Of a stretch of 64,000 nucleotides of DNA, positions 37,436-48,878 are shown one piece after another. The translations under genes and the position numbers were made by a program. Positions within the stretch are counted from its first letter, which is position 1, and every line of letters begins with the position of its first letter. The stretch is taken from NCBI GenBank assembly GCA_017694945.1, contig JADIMA010000082.1, positions 1-64,000 of the forward strand. Reading direction: 5' to 3'. Under the pieces are notes generated by a model. The model saw only the letters and a program-made list of their open reading frames with translations, searched no databases and had not been told where the DNA came from. The DNA comes from Candidatus Merdivivens pullicola (GTDB lineage Bacteria > Bacteroidota > Bacteroidia > Bacteroidales > UBA932).

Positions 37436-38790
37436 TTTCCGATCCTCCCTTTCAACATGTCGGTTATTTGTCCCGTAAATCTGTCTATGTCTCCGGCCCC
37501 GAATGTTACGAGTACGTCTATGTCTTCTTTTTCAAGGCATTGCATCAGTTCGTCACGCCTTATCAATATTTTTGACTGAATGGAAGCCCTGTCAAATATC
37601 AGTCTTGATGTAACTCCCTCGATCGGAAGTTCGCGTGCCGGATAGATATCGAGCAGTATCAGCCTGTCTGCTTTTGAGAGTGATGAAGCGAAACCTTCGG
37701 CGAAGTCTCTTGTCCTTGTGTAAAGATGCGGCTGGAATACCGCTGTAATCCTCCGTCCGGGGAAAATGTCCCTTATTGACTTAATGGCGGCTTCAATCTC
37801 TTTGGGATGGTGGGCGTAGTCGTCGATGTAAGAACATTTTTCAGTATTCAGTCGTATGTCCATCCTTCTTTTTACTCCGAGAAAACTGCCGAGGGCTTTC
37901 TTGACTTTTTCGCCGTCGATTCCGTTGAGGAGGGCGGCTGCTGCTGCGGCAATCCCGTTTTCGGCGTTGAGCCTTCCCGGAACTCCCATGATGCAGTCTT
38001 TTACCGTGCCGCCGGGGTGGTTCAGGTCGAATTTGAAATATCCTCCGGGCAGGACGCTTGTCCCGCTGGCGTAGAAGTCGGACGGTGTGTCGTATGAATA
38101 ACGGTATATTTTCGCTTTGGTGCTCTTGTCGTCGATAGGGAGACCCTCTTTTAATATAAGGTATCTTTCCGTCTGGGCGGCAAATTCGCAGAAGGCTTCC
38201 ATGACATGGTTGTAATCATGGTAAACATCCAGATGGTCTGCATCGACGGAGGTTATTATGGCAGTGTCGGGGAACAGTTGCAGGAACGAACGGTCGAATT
38301 CGTCCGCTTCGGCCACCACTATTCCGCTGTCGCTTAACAAAAGATTGCTTCCGTAATTTTTTGAGATTCCCCCGAGGAATGCGTCGCATCCGGTTCCGGA
38401 CGATTGGAAAATGTGCCCTATCATCGTGCTTGTGGTCGTTTTTCCGTGCGTGCCGGCTACTGCTATTGTCTTTTTGCCCTTGGCTATTTCTCCGAGTACT
38501 TTTGACCTTTTAAGCAGGCGGAATCCTTTTTCTTTGAGGTATTCAAGTTCCCTGTTGCTTTCAGGGATGGCGGGAGTATAGATTGCGAGGGTGCTTTTGT
38601 TGTCGCCGGGTATCATTTCCGGGCGCTCTTCGAAATGCACGGCTATTCCTTCGGATTGCAGGGAAGCCGTGATGTCCGACGGGGTGCGGTCGTAACCGCT
38701 TACGTTGAGTCCCTTGCTGTGAAAATAACGTGCGATCGCGCTCATGCCGATTCCGCCGATACCTAACATATATATATTCCCGTATTCCAT
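37429..38790 (-). CDS. murC: UDP-N-acetylmuramate--L-alanine ligase
   Basis: GIGGIGMSAIA, GTHGKTTTSTM. Confidence 0.96.
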   Translation of the reverse strand: MEYGNIYMLGIGGIGMSAIARYFHSKGLNVSGYDRTPSDITASLQSEGIAVHFEERPEMIPGDNKSTLAIYTPAIPESNRELEYLKEKGFRLLKRSKVLGEIAKGKKTIAVAGTHGKTTTSTMIGHIFQSSGTGCDAFLGGISKNYGSNLLLSDSGIVVAEADEFDRSFLQLFPDTAIITSVDADHLDVYHDYNHVMEAFCEFAAQTERYLILKEGLPIDDKSTKAKIYRYSYDTPSDFYASGTSVLPGGYFKFDLNHPGGTVKDCIMGVPGRLNAENGIAAAAAALLNGIDGEKVKKALGSFLGVKRRMDIRLNTEKCSYIDDYAHHPKEIEAAIKSIRDIFPGRRITAVFQPHLYTRTRDFAEGFASSLSKADRLILLDIYPARELPIEGVTSRLIFDRASIQSKILIRRDELMQCLEKEDIDVLVTFGAGDIDRFTGQITDMLKGRIGKC

Positions 38791-38797
38791 TTTGACT

Positions 38798-39907
38798 TTA
38801 TTTTTTACAAGTTGAGAATATTTCTTCCGCTATTGCCTCCGATGCGTCGGGCCTGGCAAGGCCTGCGATGTTTTTTTCCAGCATCCGAAGCGACAGGTCG
38901 TCCTTGACAAGGGAGACCGCGCAATCCATAAGTCTTTCGGGGGCCTGGGCGTCGCTGACGATTTTTGCGGCCTCTCTGTTGACGAGGGCCATTGCGTTGT
39001 GCGTCTGGTGGTCTTCAGTGACATTTGGGGACGGAACGAATATTACGGCTTTTCCCGCGATGCAGAGTTCAGATATGGTTCCGGCTCCCGAACGGGATAC
39101 GACAAGGTCGGCGGCGGCATAGGCGAGATCCATCCTGTCGATGAAATCGAAAAAACGGATATCGTGCGCTCCGGAGTGCGACATGAATTGCCTTACTCCG
39201 TCCATATATGCCTTGCCGCATTGCCAGATTAATTGTATGCCTTCGCCTCCCGGCTGTCCGTCATTGATCCATTTTCTGACGGAATTGTTCAATGTACCGC
39301 TTCCGAGGCTGCCTCCCACGATGAATACCGTCTTTTTGTTGCTGTCGAGACCGTAATGCAGGAGCGCTTCTTCCCTTTCTTCGGGAAGAGGCCTGTGTAT
39401 GCTGCTTCTTACAGGATTGCCTGTGAGGATGATTCTGTCTTTCGGGAAAAACCTTTCCATTCCGGAATAGGCGACACAGATTCTGTCGGCTTTCCTGCCG
39501 ATAATCTTATTGGTCAGTCCGGCATACGAGTTCTGTTCCTGGATTAGCGTAGGGATGGACAGCCTCTGTGCCGCCCACAGTGTGGGCGCGCTTGCGTATC
39601 CCCCGACTCCTATGACTATGTCCGGACGGAATTCCTTTATGATGCGCCTCGCTTTTTTTATGCTTTTGGCTACCTTGAACGGCAATGAAAGGTTTGAAAG
39701 CGACAGGCTTCTTTTCAGGCCTGCCACCGGGAGGCCTATGATACGGTATCCGGCAGCAGGAACCCGTTCCATTTCCATGCGGCCTTCGGCTCCGACGAAC
39801 AGTATTTCGCTGTCCGGCTCTCTTCTTCTGATTGCTTCGGCAATCGATATGGCAGGAAAGATATGCCCTCCCGTGCCACCTCCGCTAATTATCGCCCTCA
39901 TTGTCAA
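38798..39907 (-). CDS. murG: MurG glycosyltransferase (lipid II synthesis)
   Basis: GGGTGGHIFPAI, SRSGAGTISEL. Confidence 0.96.
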   Translation of the reverse strand: MTMRAIISGGGTGGHIFPAISIAEAIRRREPDSEILFVGAEGRMEMERVPAAGYRIIGLPVAGLKRSLSLSNLSLPFKVAKSIKKARRIIKEFRPDIVIGVGGYASAPTLWAAQRLSIPTLIQEQNSYAGLTNKIIGRKADRICVAYSGMERFFPKDRIILTGNPVRSSIHRPLPEEREEALLHYGLDSNKKTVFIVGGSLGSGTLNNSVRKWINDGQPGGEGIQLIWQCGKAYMDGVRQFMSHSGAHDIRFFDFIDRMDLAYAAADLVVSRSGAGTISELCIAGKAVIFVPSPNVTEDHQTHNAMALVNREAAKIVSDAQAPERLMDCAVSLVKDDLSLRMLEKNIAGLARPDASEAIAEEIFSTCKK

Positions 39908-41132
39908 CTTTGTTAATGTCTATTTCCTGAATTGACCTGCTTATTGACAGGATGATCCCGAATGCTCCGCTGAATACAATGTATGCCATGCCGCCGTGGC
40001 TGACAAGGGGGAGTGTGTGCCCTGTGATTGGGAACATCCGGATATTCACGTATATGTGCATCATAGCCTGGGCCGTTATCAGCAGTCCGAGGCCAAACAC
40101 AATAGTGCTTGCAAATGTGGTCTTGCAGTTGTATGCTATACGCGCGCACCTTGCGAACAGCCAGATGTACATGAACATGACAAGTATTCCGACTATGCTG
40201 CCGTATTCTTCAATGATGAAAGCATAAATGAAATCGGAAAATGCCATTGAAAGAGTGTAGCGCTGCGTGCTTTTGCCCGGCCCCTTTCCGATGAGGCCGC
40301 CTTCATGTATGGCTATCTTCGCATTTTCAGACTGTCTTTCCTCGTCTTTGATTCTCTGTTTCTGGCTGTCGGTCAGATTGGCCGTTGCTTCATCGCTGCT
40401 TGCCGGACTGAAGAAATTGGATATCCTCGACTCTGCCGTGGCGAACCTTCTGAACATCGGGTTTTCGCTGCCCTTTGTTGCTTCATACAGTCCCAGGCAT
40501 GCCAGGAACACTCCTGCGCCAATCGCAAGTGTGGCCAGGAGGTATTTCCAGTTTATCTTGTTTATCCACAGTATAACGAGGCAGATGGCTCCCATGAATA
40601 ATGCCGACGAGAAACTTCCCGTAAGTAGCAGCACGCATGTCAGCCCTATCGGTATGAGAAGCCTGATCAGGTAAGTCTTGAAATCCTTGATTTCATATCT
40701 TTCCATCACTCTTGCTATATAGAGCAGCAAGGCCACTTTCGCGGCGTCGAAAACCTGTATGGAGGCGCTTCCTATCTTGATTCCTCTGACGGCTCCGTTG
40801 TATTCGGCGCGCAATGGCGGAATGAACAGCATGAGCAGCACCGCAATGCTGATGAAATATATCAGAATGGCGTATTTTCTGTAAAATTTCGGCGGAAGGA
40901 AGTATGCGACCAGCAGCACGCACCATCCCAGAACGGCCATGCCGAACTGTTCAAGGAAGATGACTATCTTGCTTGTGTTCGTGTCCATGGCTATGTAGGA
41001 ACTGGCGGAATATACTGCGGCAATAGAGAACATGGACAGTATGAAGACGATTGTCCATACTATTTTGTCCCCTCCGAGCCTTTTGTTGGCCCAGTCTCCC
41101 ACTTTCTCGATATATGTTTTCAGTACATTCAT
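39885..41132 (-). CDS. ftsW: FtsW/RodA-type SEDS peptidoglycan polymerase
   Basis: SEDS TM pattern; LPLVSHGGMAYIVFS. Confidence 0.92.
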   Translation of the reverse strand: MNVLKTYIEKVGDWANKRLGGDKIVWTIVFILSMFSIAAVYSASSYIAMDTNTSKIVIFLEQFGMAVLGWCVLLVAYFLPPKFYRKYAILIYFISIAVLLMLFIPPLRAEYNGAVRGIKIGSASIQVFDAAKVALLLYIARVMERYEIKDFKTYLIRLLIPIGLTCVLLLTGSFSSALFMGAICLVILWINKINWKYLLATLAIGAGVFLACLGLYEATKGSENPMFRRFATAESRISNFFSPASSDEATANLTDSQKQRIKDEERQSENAKIAIHEGGLIGKGPGKSTQRYTLSMAFSDFIYAFIIEEYGSIVGILVMFMYIWLFARCARIAYNCKTTFASTIVFGLGLLITAQAMMHIYVNIRMFPITGHTLPLVSHGGMAYIVFSGAFGIILSISRSIQEIDINKVDNEGDN

Positions 41133-42463
41133 AGATTGCGTACGGCCTCTTTGAACAGTTTTCCTCTCTCTTCATAATTCCTGAACAGGTCGAACGATGC
41201 GCAGCACGGCGACAGCAGTACGACATCGCCGTCCATGCCGAGGCCGTATGCTTTTGTGACGGCCTCTTCTGCCGAGGAGGCATCCGTTATGACCGGAATG
41301 ATGCCGGAAAACGCCTCGTGGAGTTTGCGGTTGTCCTTGCCGAGGCATATCAGTGCCTTTACTTTCTGTTTTACCACTTCGTAAAGTTCCGAATAGTCGT
41401 TCCCTTTGTCCGTTCCTCCGGCAATCCAGATTACGGGCCTGTCCATGCTTTCAAGAGCATACCAGGCGGAGTTTACATTGGTTGCCTTGGAGTCGTTGAT
41501 ATACAGCACTCCTTTTATCGTGGCGACTTTCTCGAGGCGGTGCTCTATGTTTTTGAATGTCTTGAGCCCCTCCCTGATTTTGTCATCGTCTATGTCCATT
41601 ACTTTGCCGGCTATTGCGGCGGCCATTGAGTTGTAAAGGTTGTGTTTTCCCTGGAGTGAAAGTTCGTCCAGAAACATCCGGCATTCGTGTTCCCCGTATT
41701 TTACGGTAAAGTGGTCGTCTTCCACGTATGCTCCCTGTGCGACTCTGGACTTTTGGCTGAACGGGAGCATCTTGGCCTTGATGACGATGTCGTTCAGGTG
41801 CTTGATTGTAATCTCGTCGTCCGAACAGAATATGAAGCAGTCTTCCTTTTCCATATTCTGTGTTATGCGGAATTTCGCTCTGGCATAGTTCTCGATTTTG
41901 TGGTCGTATCTGTCCAGATGGTCGGGGGTGATGTTGGTAAGTATCGCTATGTCGGCTTTGAAATCATACATGTTGTCCAGTTGGAAACTGCTTATTTCAA
42001 GCACGTATATGTCATAGTTGCAAGTGGCGACCTGGTAGGCGTAACTTTTGCCTATGTTGCCACCGAGGCCTACATTCAGTCCGGCGAGTTGCAGCAGGTG
42101 GTAAATCAGGGAGGTCGTGGTCGTCTTGCCGTTGCTTCCCGTGATGCAGATTTTTTTCGCCCTGTCGTATCTTCCGGCAAATTCGATTTCCGATATGATG
42201 TCTATGCCTGCTTCCCTGATAGCCTTTATGACCGGGGCAGTGTCCGGAATCCCCGGGCTTTTGATGACCTGGGATGCGTCCAGTATCTTTTCAAGACTGT
42301 GCTTACCTTCTTCGTAAGGTATTTCCCATTCGGCAAGTCTTTCTTTCTGGTTTTCGGGTATTGTGCCGTAATCCGAAAGGAAGACATCGAATCCTTTTAC
42401 TTTTGCGAGTACTGCGGCCCCTGTGCCGCTTTCTCCTCCTCCGAGTATTGCTATCTTGTCCAT
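41129..42463 (-). CDS. murD: UDP-N-acetylmuramoylalanine--D-glutamate ligase
   Basis: GGGESGTGAAVLA, ITGSNGKTTTTSL. Confidence 0.96.
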   Translation of the reverse strand: MDKIAILGGGESGTGAAVLAKVKGFDVFLSDYGTIPENQKERLAEWEIPYEEGKHSLEKILDASQVIKSPGIPDTAPVIKAIREAGIDIISEIEFAGRYDRAKKICITGSNGKTTTTSLIYHLLQLAGLNVGLGGNIGKSYAYQVATCNYDIYVLEISSFQLDNMYDFKADIAILTNITPDHLDRYDHKIENYARAKFRITQNMEKEDCFIFCSDDEITIKHLNDIVIKAKMLPFSQKSRVAQGAYVEDDHFTVKYGEHECRMFLDELSLQGKHNLYNSMAAAIAGKVMDIDDDKIREGLKTFKNIEHRLEKVATIKGVLYINDSKATNVNSAWYALESMDRPVIWIAGGTDKGNDYSELYEVVKQKVKALICLGKDNRKLHEAFSGIIPVITDASSAEEAVTKAYGLGMDGDVVLLSPCCASFDLFRNYEERGKLFKEAVRNL

Positions 42464-42465
42464 GA

Positions 42466-43650
42466 CTATCTGATTTTCAAAGTTATTATGGTTATTACGG
42501 CCAGCAGTATGGATACAATCCAGAATCTTACTACTATTTTTGCTTCAGGCAATGCCACGGTCGGTTTCTTTATGATTGCTTCCACGCCCTCTTTCTGGAA
42601 GTGGTGGTGCAGTGGCGTCATTTTGAATACTCTCCGGCCTTCCCCGTATTTCTTCTTGGTGTATTTGAAATATATGCGTTGTATGATCACCGACAGGCTT
42701 TCAACGAAAAACACTCCGCAAAGTATGGGAATCAGTAATTCTTTCTTGATCAGGATTGCCGCCACGCCGATGATTCCTCCCAGCGCAAGGCTGCCGGTGT
42801 CGCCCATGAATACCTGTGCGGGGTAGGAGTTGTACCATAGAAAACCGATTAGCGCCCCGACGAATGCCGCAAATACTATGGTAATCTCTCCGGTTCCGGG
42901 AATATACATAATATTAAGGTATCCGGCATCGTTTATGTTTCCTGACAGGTAAGCCAGTACTCCGAGTGCCGTTCCGACTATTGCGGAGATGCCGGTAGTC
43001 AGGCCGTCCATGCCGTCGGTGAGGTTGGAGGCGTTGGAGCAGGCGGTTATGACGAGGATGATTATGATTATGTATATCGCCCAGGTGAATATGTCTCCGG
43101 CTGTTCCGGAAAACGGACTGAATATCCCGTAGTCGAGTTCATGGTTTTTGACGAAAGGAATCGTCGTGTCCGGGGATGTCGCCAGTCCGTCATGCAGGAG
43201 CACGGCAAAGCCTATAACCAGGCCGAGTCCGATCTGCCCTGCAAGTTTTTTCTTTTCGCTCAGACCGTTCTTGTCCTTTTTATATACTTTTATGTAGTCG
43301 TCGACGAATCCCAGGCCTCCGAGCCATACCAGGGAGAGTATGAGAAGAAGCACGTAGAAGTTGGTCAGGTCGCAGAACAGAAGTATCGGTGTCAGTATCG
43401 ATATGAGTATGATAATGCCTCCCATTGTGGGCGTGCCCTTTTTCTGCATCTGGCCTTCAAGTCCGAGGTCGCGTATTTCTTCGCCTATCTGCCTGCGCTG
43501 GAGCAGCCTGATAATCTTTTTTCCGAATACCAGGGACAAAATGATTGACAGCAGGCTTGCGCATACAGCCCTGACGGAGATGTACTGCATAAGCCCTGCC
43601 CCGGGAAAGTCCGTGATGCTTTTAAGGTATTCAAACAGATGGTAAAACAT
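42466..43650 (-). CDS. mraY: Phospho-N-acetylmuramoyl-pentapeptide transferase
   Basis: [36 protein letters not shown]. Confidence 0.97.
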   Translation of the reverse strand: MFYHLFEYLKSITDFPGAGLMQYISVRAVCASLLSIILSLVFGKKIIRLLQRRQIGEEIRDLGLEGQMQKKGTPTMGGIIILISILTPILLFCDLTNFYVLLLILSLVWLGGLGFVDDYIKVYKKDKNGLSEKKKLAGQIGLGLVIGFAVLLHDGLATSPDTTIPFVKNHELDYGIFSPFSGTAGDIFTWAIYIIIIILVITACSNASNLTDGMDGLTTGISAIVGTALGVLAYLSGNINDAGYLNIMYIPGTGEITIVFAAFVGALIGFLWYNSYPAQVFMGDTGSLALGGIIGVAAILIKKELLIPILCGVFFVESLSVIIQRIYFKYTKKKYGEGRRVFKMTPLHHHFQKEGVEAIIKKPTVALPEAKIVVRFWIVSILLAVITIITLKIR

Positions 43651-45079
43651 TTTTTACTATTTCAAATTCGTTAAAATCTCTTTTTTCATGTCCTATTATC
43701 TGGTAGGTTTCGTGCCCTTTGCCGGCAAGCAGTACTACGGCTCCGGGAGGGGCCGTCATGATTGCCGTGCGGATGGCGGTTTCCCTGTCGGTTATGAATA
43801 TCGTTTTTTTCAATCCGTCCGGGCTGAAACCGGCCTTTATCTCGGCGATTATCATTTCAGGATCTTCCGTCCTCGGGTTGTCGGATGTCACGAAAATACG
43901 GTCGGAGTATTTTTCCGCCACTTCGGCCATCTCAGGGCGTTTGCTGCGGTCTCTGTCCCCGCCGCATCCGAATAAAGTAATCAGTTCATGTTTGCGGCTT
44001 ATGTCCTTCAATGTCCTGAGTATGTTTTCAAGTGCGTCGGGAGTATGCGCATAGTCTATCACAACGGTGGTTCCGTTGCTGCCCCTCATGTATTCGAGCC
44101 TGCCCGGAACTGGTTTGAGTCCGCTGATGATTCTCAGTGTCTCTTCAGGGTCGGCGCCGAGCAGAACCGCTGCCGAATATACTGCAAGCAGGTTGTATGC
44201 GTTGTGCCCGCCTATGAGCCTGCACCATACTTCCCTGCCGTCGATTCGGAGTAGCATTCCGTCGAAACTTTCTTCCATTATCCTGCATGTGTGGTCTGCT
44301 GCATTCCTGCATGAATACGTGATTGTCCTCGCCTTGGTATTCTGTACCATTATCCTGCCGTTCCTGTCGTCGATGTTCGTAAGTGCGAATGCCGTCTTTG
44401 GCAGTGAGTCGAAAAACATTTTCTTGCATCTGAGGTATTCGGCAAACGTTTTATGGTAATCGAGATGGTCGTGGGTGAGGTTTGAAAATATTCCTCCGGC
44501 AAAAGACAGCCCCGCCGTCCTTTCCTGCTGTACGCCTACCGAACTCACTTCCATGAAACAGTAAGTGCAGCCAGCGGCCGCCATTTCGGCGAGCAGCGAG
44601 TTTATTGTTACGGGATCCGATGTAGTGTTAAGCGTCTGGTATTCCTTTTCGCCGACATAATTGGCGATGGTCGAGAGCAGGCCGCATCCGTATCCCATTG
44701 CAGTGAAAGTCCTGTAAAGCATAGTGGCGGTAGTCGTTTTGCCGTTGGTGCCTGTTATGCCTACAAGTTTGAGTTTTGATGAAGGATGTCCGTAAAAGCA
44801 GTCGGCGGCAAGGGCTATGGCTCTTCTCGCATCGCCTGTCATTGCGGACGGTACGTTTTCCGGACAGTATGCCGGGTCTTCGTATATTATCGCCGAGGCT
44901 CCGTTTTCTATTGCGCGTCCTATGTATGCGTGTCCGTCGGTTTCAAAGCCTTTGACGGCAATGAACAGCGCGCCCGGAACGCATTTTCTCGAATCGTCGG
45001 TAATCATCGAAATCTCTGTTCCGGTATCGCCTTTCACATTTTCAGCCGCAACGGCCTTGATTATTTCTTTGAATTCCAT
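43631..45079 (-). CDS. murE: UDP-MurNAc tripeptide synthetase
   Basis: [36 protein letters not shown]. Confidence 0.96.
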   Translation of the reverse strand: MEFKEIIKAVAAENVKGDTGTEISMITDDSRKCVPGALFIAVKGFETDGHAYIGRAIENGASAIIYEDPAYCPENVPSAMTGDARRAIALAADCFYGHPSSKLKLVGITGTNGKTTTATMLYRTFTAMGYGCGLLSTIANYVGEKEYQTLNTTSDPVTINSLLAEMAAAGCTYCFMEVSSVGVQQERTAGLSFAGGIFSNLTHDHLDYHKTFAEYLRCKKMFFDSLPKTAFALTNIDDRNGRIMVQNTKARTITYSCRNAADHTCRIMEESFDGMLLRIDGREVWCRLIGGHNAYNLLAVYSAAVLLGADPEETLRIISGLKPVPGRLEYMRGSNGTTVVIDYAHTPDALENILRTLKDISRKHELITLFGCGGDRDRSKRPEMAEVAEKYSDRIFVTSDNPRTEDPEMIIAEIKAGFSPDGLKKTIFITDRETAIRTAIMTAPPGAVVLLAGKGHETYQIIGHEKRDFNEFEIVKNVLPSV

Positions 45080-45087
45080 TTTGCCAA

Positions 45088-47133
45088 TCAATCAAGTTCT
45101 AACTTTATAAGTTGTCCGGGGCTTCCTTGCTCCCCGGCTGGCGGGGTCTGGGAGGCTACCAGGCCTTCTCCGCTGTATGATACTTTGAAACCTCTGTTTT
45201 CAAGCAGGTAAAGCGCGTCTGAAAGCCCGAGTCCGGTAAGGTCGGGTATTGTATAGTCGTCGAATTGCCCTATGTCAAGGTGTATGTCCTCTACCTGCGG
45301 CAGGGATGCCGATGCCTCTATCTTTTCCCCCCAGTCGGGCATCATCGTACAGATGTTGTCCACTATTTCCCTGAATACAGGGGCTGCCCAGCTTCCTCCG
45401 TAGAAATTGCCGCGTGTTTTTTTTGAATATACGACTACGATTGCGCTATAGACGGGCTCTTCCGAAGGGAAAAATCCGACGAAAGTAGCCTGATGCCTTT
45501 TGTATCCCTGAGGGTCTTCGTATCCTGACCGCCTTTTCCCGTTGGCATCGGTGTAGTCAACGATGATCCGGGCGGTTCCTGTTTTTCCGGATACATTGCA
45601 TTTCGCCCCTCTCAGGGCCGAGCCGGTGCCTTCGCTGACTACGGTTCTCAGTGCCTTTTTGACGGTGTCTATGGTTTTCTGGGAACAGATTTTGCCGCTC
45701 AGTACTGTCGGCCCCAGTCTTTTTACCACCTTTCCGTCCTTTTCGATTGCTTCGACGAGGTATGGTTTCATGGCTTTCCCGTCGTTGGCTATCGTATTAT
45801 AGAATGTAAGTATGTTCAAAGGCGTTATGTTGATATTGTATCCGATGGCAATGGATGGCAGGGACGTGCCGCTCCAGTTTGCGCTCCCCGGGCCCGGTAT
45901 GAAGTTGTAGCCTTCGCCCTTTACGTCGAAATTGAATTTTTCGCACAGTTTGTAACTGTAAAGTTTGTCAACATACTCTTTTTCATGTCCGGTGTAGTTT
46001 TCGCAAACGAGTTGGCGGAACACCTGGTTCGAGGATTTCATGAATCCCCAGAGTACGCTTACTTCTTCGTTGTTACGAATGTATTCGTCGTAAAATGTCC
46101 TTCCGTTGTATGACCAGCGGCCTCTGTTGCCTTTTATCTTGGTGTCCAGCGTGACCTTGCCGTCCTCAAGCAATGTTACGAGTGAAGCCAGTTTGAATAC
46201 GGAGCCGGGTTCTCCCACCTGGCCTATCGCGTAGTTGTATATTTCATCGAATTTCCCGTTCTTCCTTCTTCCGAGATTGACCATTGCGCGTATTGCGCCG
46301 GTCTTGACATCCATTATGATTACACAGCCTCCTTCTATTGAGCGGACAGTGTCTATTTTGGCTCTTAATGCCTTGTCCGCTATGTCCTGCAGTTCGATGT
46401 CTATAGTCGTGAGCAGGTCTTCTCCGTTTTCGGGCTGGACTACGGGTTTTTCAAAGTCAACTATCCATTTCATGTCTTCGGTGCGGCGCAAATGTCTGGA
46501 GCCCTCTTTCCCGTGCAGGAGGTAATTGTACCTGCCTTCAAGGCCGATGAGTTTGTTGGAAGATGAAGTGTCCGGATTGTCTTTTACTTCTCCGATAGTC
46601 CTGAGCGCGAGCCTTTCGTATGGATAAATACGGCTGTCCGCCTGTTCTTTGATTATGAGGCCTCCTTTGAACTGCCCCAGTCTGAATATGGGCAGTTTTT
46701 TGATGGCTTTCATCTCGCTGAGGGTGGCCGGCCTGTCTCCGATCTTTATGTCTCTGTCGTTGGTGCGCCTGGCCTTGACCATCTGCGCCTTGTATTTCGC
46801 CGCGCTCTTGTCCTGGAATATTTCGGAAAGTCCCTGCGCCAGCGAGTCGATACCTGCCTGGAATACGGTGTCTGCCGATGTTACGCAGTCCATCCGTATC
46901 TCATACCTCGGAGAAGAAATGGCAAGCGGCCTTCCGTCCCTGGCGAGGATGCTGCCCCTTATGGGGAGAAGGGCTTCGGTGCGGCCTTTTACTCCGTAGT
47001 CCTTGTCCGGTTCGTAGAATATCTGCAGCCATGCTATTCTCACGATGGCGAGAACGGCGAAGAACACCATCGCGGAATAGATGATGAGCAACCTGTTGGA
47101 CGAAACTATGTTGTTGTTTTTATCCATTTTCAT
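45088..47133 (-). CDS. ftsI: Penicillin-binding protein (FtsI-type) with C-terminal PASTA-like region
   Basis: Transpeptidase motifs (MKSSNQ, SGKTGTARI); C-terminal IPDLTGLGLSDALYLLENRGFKVSYSG. Confidence 0.94.
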   Translation of the reverse strand: MKMDKNNNIVSSNRLLIIYSAMVFFAVLAIVRIAWLQIFYEPDKDYGVKGRTEALLPIRGSILARDGRPLAISSPRYEIRMDCVTSADTVFQAGIDSLAQGLSEIFQDKSAAKYKAQMVKARRTNDRDIKIGDRPATLSEMKAIKKLPIFRLGQFKGGLIIKEQADSRIYPYERLALRTIGEVKDNPDTSSSNKLIGLEGRYNYLLHGKEGSRHLRRTEDMKWIVDFEKPVVQPENGEDLLTTIDIELQDIADKALRAKIDTVRSIEGGCVIIMDVKTGAIRAMVNLGRRKNGKFDEIYNYAIGQVGEPGSVFKLASLVTLLEDGKVTLDTKIKGNRGRWSYNGRTFYDEYIRNNEEVSVLWGFMKSSNQVFRQLVCENYTGHEKEYVDKLYSYKLCEKFNFDVKGEGYNFIPGPGSANWSGTSLPSIAIGYNINITPLNILTFYNTIANDGKAMKPYLVEAIEKDGKVVKRLGPTVLSGKICSQKTIDTVKKALRTVVSEGTGSALRGAKCNVSGKTGTARIIVDYTDANGKRRSGYEDPQGYKRHQATFVGFFPSEEPVYSAIVVVYSKKTRGNFYGGSWAAPVFREIVDNICTMMPDWGEKIEASASLPQVEDIHLDIGQFDDYTIPDLTGLGLSDALYLLENRGFKVSYSGEGLVASQTPPAGEQGSPGQLIKLELD

Positions 47134-47447
47134 TCAATCTCTCTTGGCGCCTGCTGCGGTTTTTTCAAATCCGAACCGTGATCTTCAAGCATTTCTTCAA
47201 TATTGTTCCTTGTGTCTATGCTGATCAGTCTGGTGCTCTTCTGTGTATAGTCTATCCGGAGTTCCTCTATTACTTCTGCATTGCTCCGGTGTACTGTCAT
47301 CGTTTTTTCTATAAGGAGGTTGATGGTAATATATGCTATAATCAGGAAAAACACATATAAAATGAAGGGGATGTTCTTGTCCGCCTTGATAAGGGTAAGA
47401 AAATCTCCTCTGATGATGCTTTTCAGGTATTTCATTATTGCCGCCAT
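47130..47447 (-). CDS. ftsL: FtsL-like small bitopic cell division protein
   Basis: 105 aa, one TM, located between mraW and ftsI. Confidence 0.75.
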   Translation of the reverse strand: MAAIMKYLKSIIRGDFLTLIKADKNIPFILYVFFLIIAYITINLLIEKTMTVHRSNAEVIEELRIDYTQKSTRLISIDTRNNIEEMLEDHGSDLKKPQQAPREIE

Positions 47448-47454
47448 GCCGTTC

Positions 47455-48360
47455 TCATATTTTTTCCGCTACTCTGAGTTTTGCGCTGCGCGCCCTGGTG
47501 TTGGCCCTGATTTCTTCCTCCGACGGGGTGACCGGTTTTTTGGTTATCATCTTCAGCGGAGAAGGGATGCTGCCATAAATGTCGCTGTCGGTCTTGCCGT
47601 CGGCATATCCGCTTTTGAGAAAATTTTTCACCATCCTGTCTTCGAGGGAGTGATAGGTGATTATGGCTATCCTGCCTCCGCGCCTGAGCGACTTCAGCGA
47701 GCCTGCAAGGAATTTCTCGAGCGAGCGCATTTCCTTGTTCACTTCTATGCGCAGCGCCTGATAGACTTTGGCCAGGAACTTGTGTTCGGCAAATCCCGGC
47801 AGGAGTTTTTCAATGGCTTTTCCGAGATCGCCGGTCGTTTCGATCCGGTGCGAATTACGGGCGGAACATATTGCAGCAGCAAGCCTGCCGCTTTCGCGGA
47901 GTTCGCCGTAAACCCGGAAAAGCCTTTCCAACTCTTCATTACTATAACTATTTACTACATCTTCAGCCGTTATTTCTCCTTCCGTGTTCATCCTCATGTC
48001 AAGGGGGGCGTCGAACCTGAATGAGAACCCCCTGTCTCCTGTGTCGAACTGGTGCGACGATACTCCGAGATCTGCAAGGATTCCGTCAACTCCGTCTTTG
48101 TAGCCTCCGGCAAGGACATAATTGTGTATGAACCGGAAATTGTTGTGGATGAAACTTATTCTTATGTCGTCGGGCAGGTTTTCCATGGCATCCTTGTCGC
48201 GGTCGAACGCAAGCAGTCTTCCGTCGGGGCCGAGTTCTGACAGGATGCGCCTGCTATGGCCGCCGCCGCCGAAAGTGGCATCGACATATACTCCCGAGCG
48301 GTCGGTAATAAGCGCGGAAACGCTTTCATGAAGCATTACTGGAACATGATATTCGGACAT
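47455..48360 (-). CDS. rsmH: 16S rRNA (cytosine(1402)-N4)-methyltransferase
   Basis: HVPVMLHESV, YVDATFGGGGHSR. Confidence 0.96.
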   Translation of the reverse strand: MSEYHVPVMLHESVSALITDRSGVYVDATFGGGGHSRRILSELGPDGRLLAFDRDKDAMENLPDDIRISFIHNNFRFIHNYVLAGGYKDGVDGILADLGVSSHQFDTGDRGFSFRFDAPLDMRMNTEGEITAEDVVNSYSNEELERLFRVYGELRESGRLAAAICSARNSHRIETTGDLGKAIEKLLPGFAEHKFLAKVYQALRIEVNKEMRSLEKFLAGSLKSLRRGGRIAIITYHSLEDRMVKNFLKSGYADGKTDSDIYGSIPSPLKMITKKPVTPSEEEIRANTRARSAKLRVAEKI

Positions 48361-48374
48361 GTGAAGACCCTCCC

Positions 48375-48827
48375 TTATTTTTTACTGGCAAACCTGCCGG
48401 CCAGTGAAATGAACTCTTCTTCGCTTATGCCGCTTGTGTCGTATTTCTCGGCGGCCCAGATTTCAATCTTGTTGTCGCTGCCGCTGAAAACGATTTCCTT
48501 GTTTGCTCCGATTAGTTCAAGGAGTTTCCTCGGGATTGTCATGCGGCCCAGTCTGGGATCTGGCTCGACTACCGCCCTGTCCCTTGTATATGCTCTCCAG
48601 AACATGGCATCTTCCCTGTCGAAAGGGTTGAGCATCTCCCTGATCCGTGCGGACTCTTTTTCCCACTCTTCGTAAATGAACATGTCAAGGCATTCCTCGA
48701 ACGTGTTCTTTCTGATTACGAATCTGGCAGGGGCGCCGGCGGGCATGAGCGCCTTGAACGCCGAAGGAAAGATGAGTCTTCCCTTGTCGTCCATTTTTGC
48801 TCTGTATTCGCCGATGAAATTAATCAT
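48375..48827 (-). CDS. mraZ: Transcriptional regulator MraZ
   Basis: YRAKMDDKGRLIFPSAFK, GRMTIPRKLLE; start moved to MINFIGEY. Confidence 0.93.
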   Translation of the reverse strand: MINFIGEYRAKMDDKGRLIFPSAFKALMPAGAPARFVIRKNTFEECLDMFIYEEWEKESARIREMLNPFDREDAMFWRAYTRDRAVVEPDPRLGRMTIPRKLLELIGANKEIVFSGSDNKIEIWAAEKYDTSGISEEEFISLAGRFASKK

Positions 48828-48861
48828 GATGCTTTGTCCCTCTGTTGTTTTGTATGTTGTG

Positions 48862-48869
48862 CAAAAGTA
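48862..48869 (-). promoter_or_regulatory. -7 box TACTTTTG upstream of mraZ / dcw cluster
   Basis: Matches TAnnTTTG about 35 nt before the ATG. Confidence 0.55.
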
Positions 48870-48878
48870 CGAAAACTT

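Noticed and set aside
41687-42826. 379-aa plus-strand ORF over murD/mraY
   Set aside because: Antisense to two unmistakable cell-wall genes.
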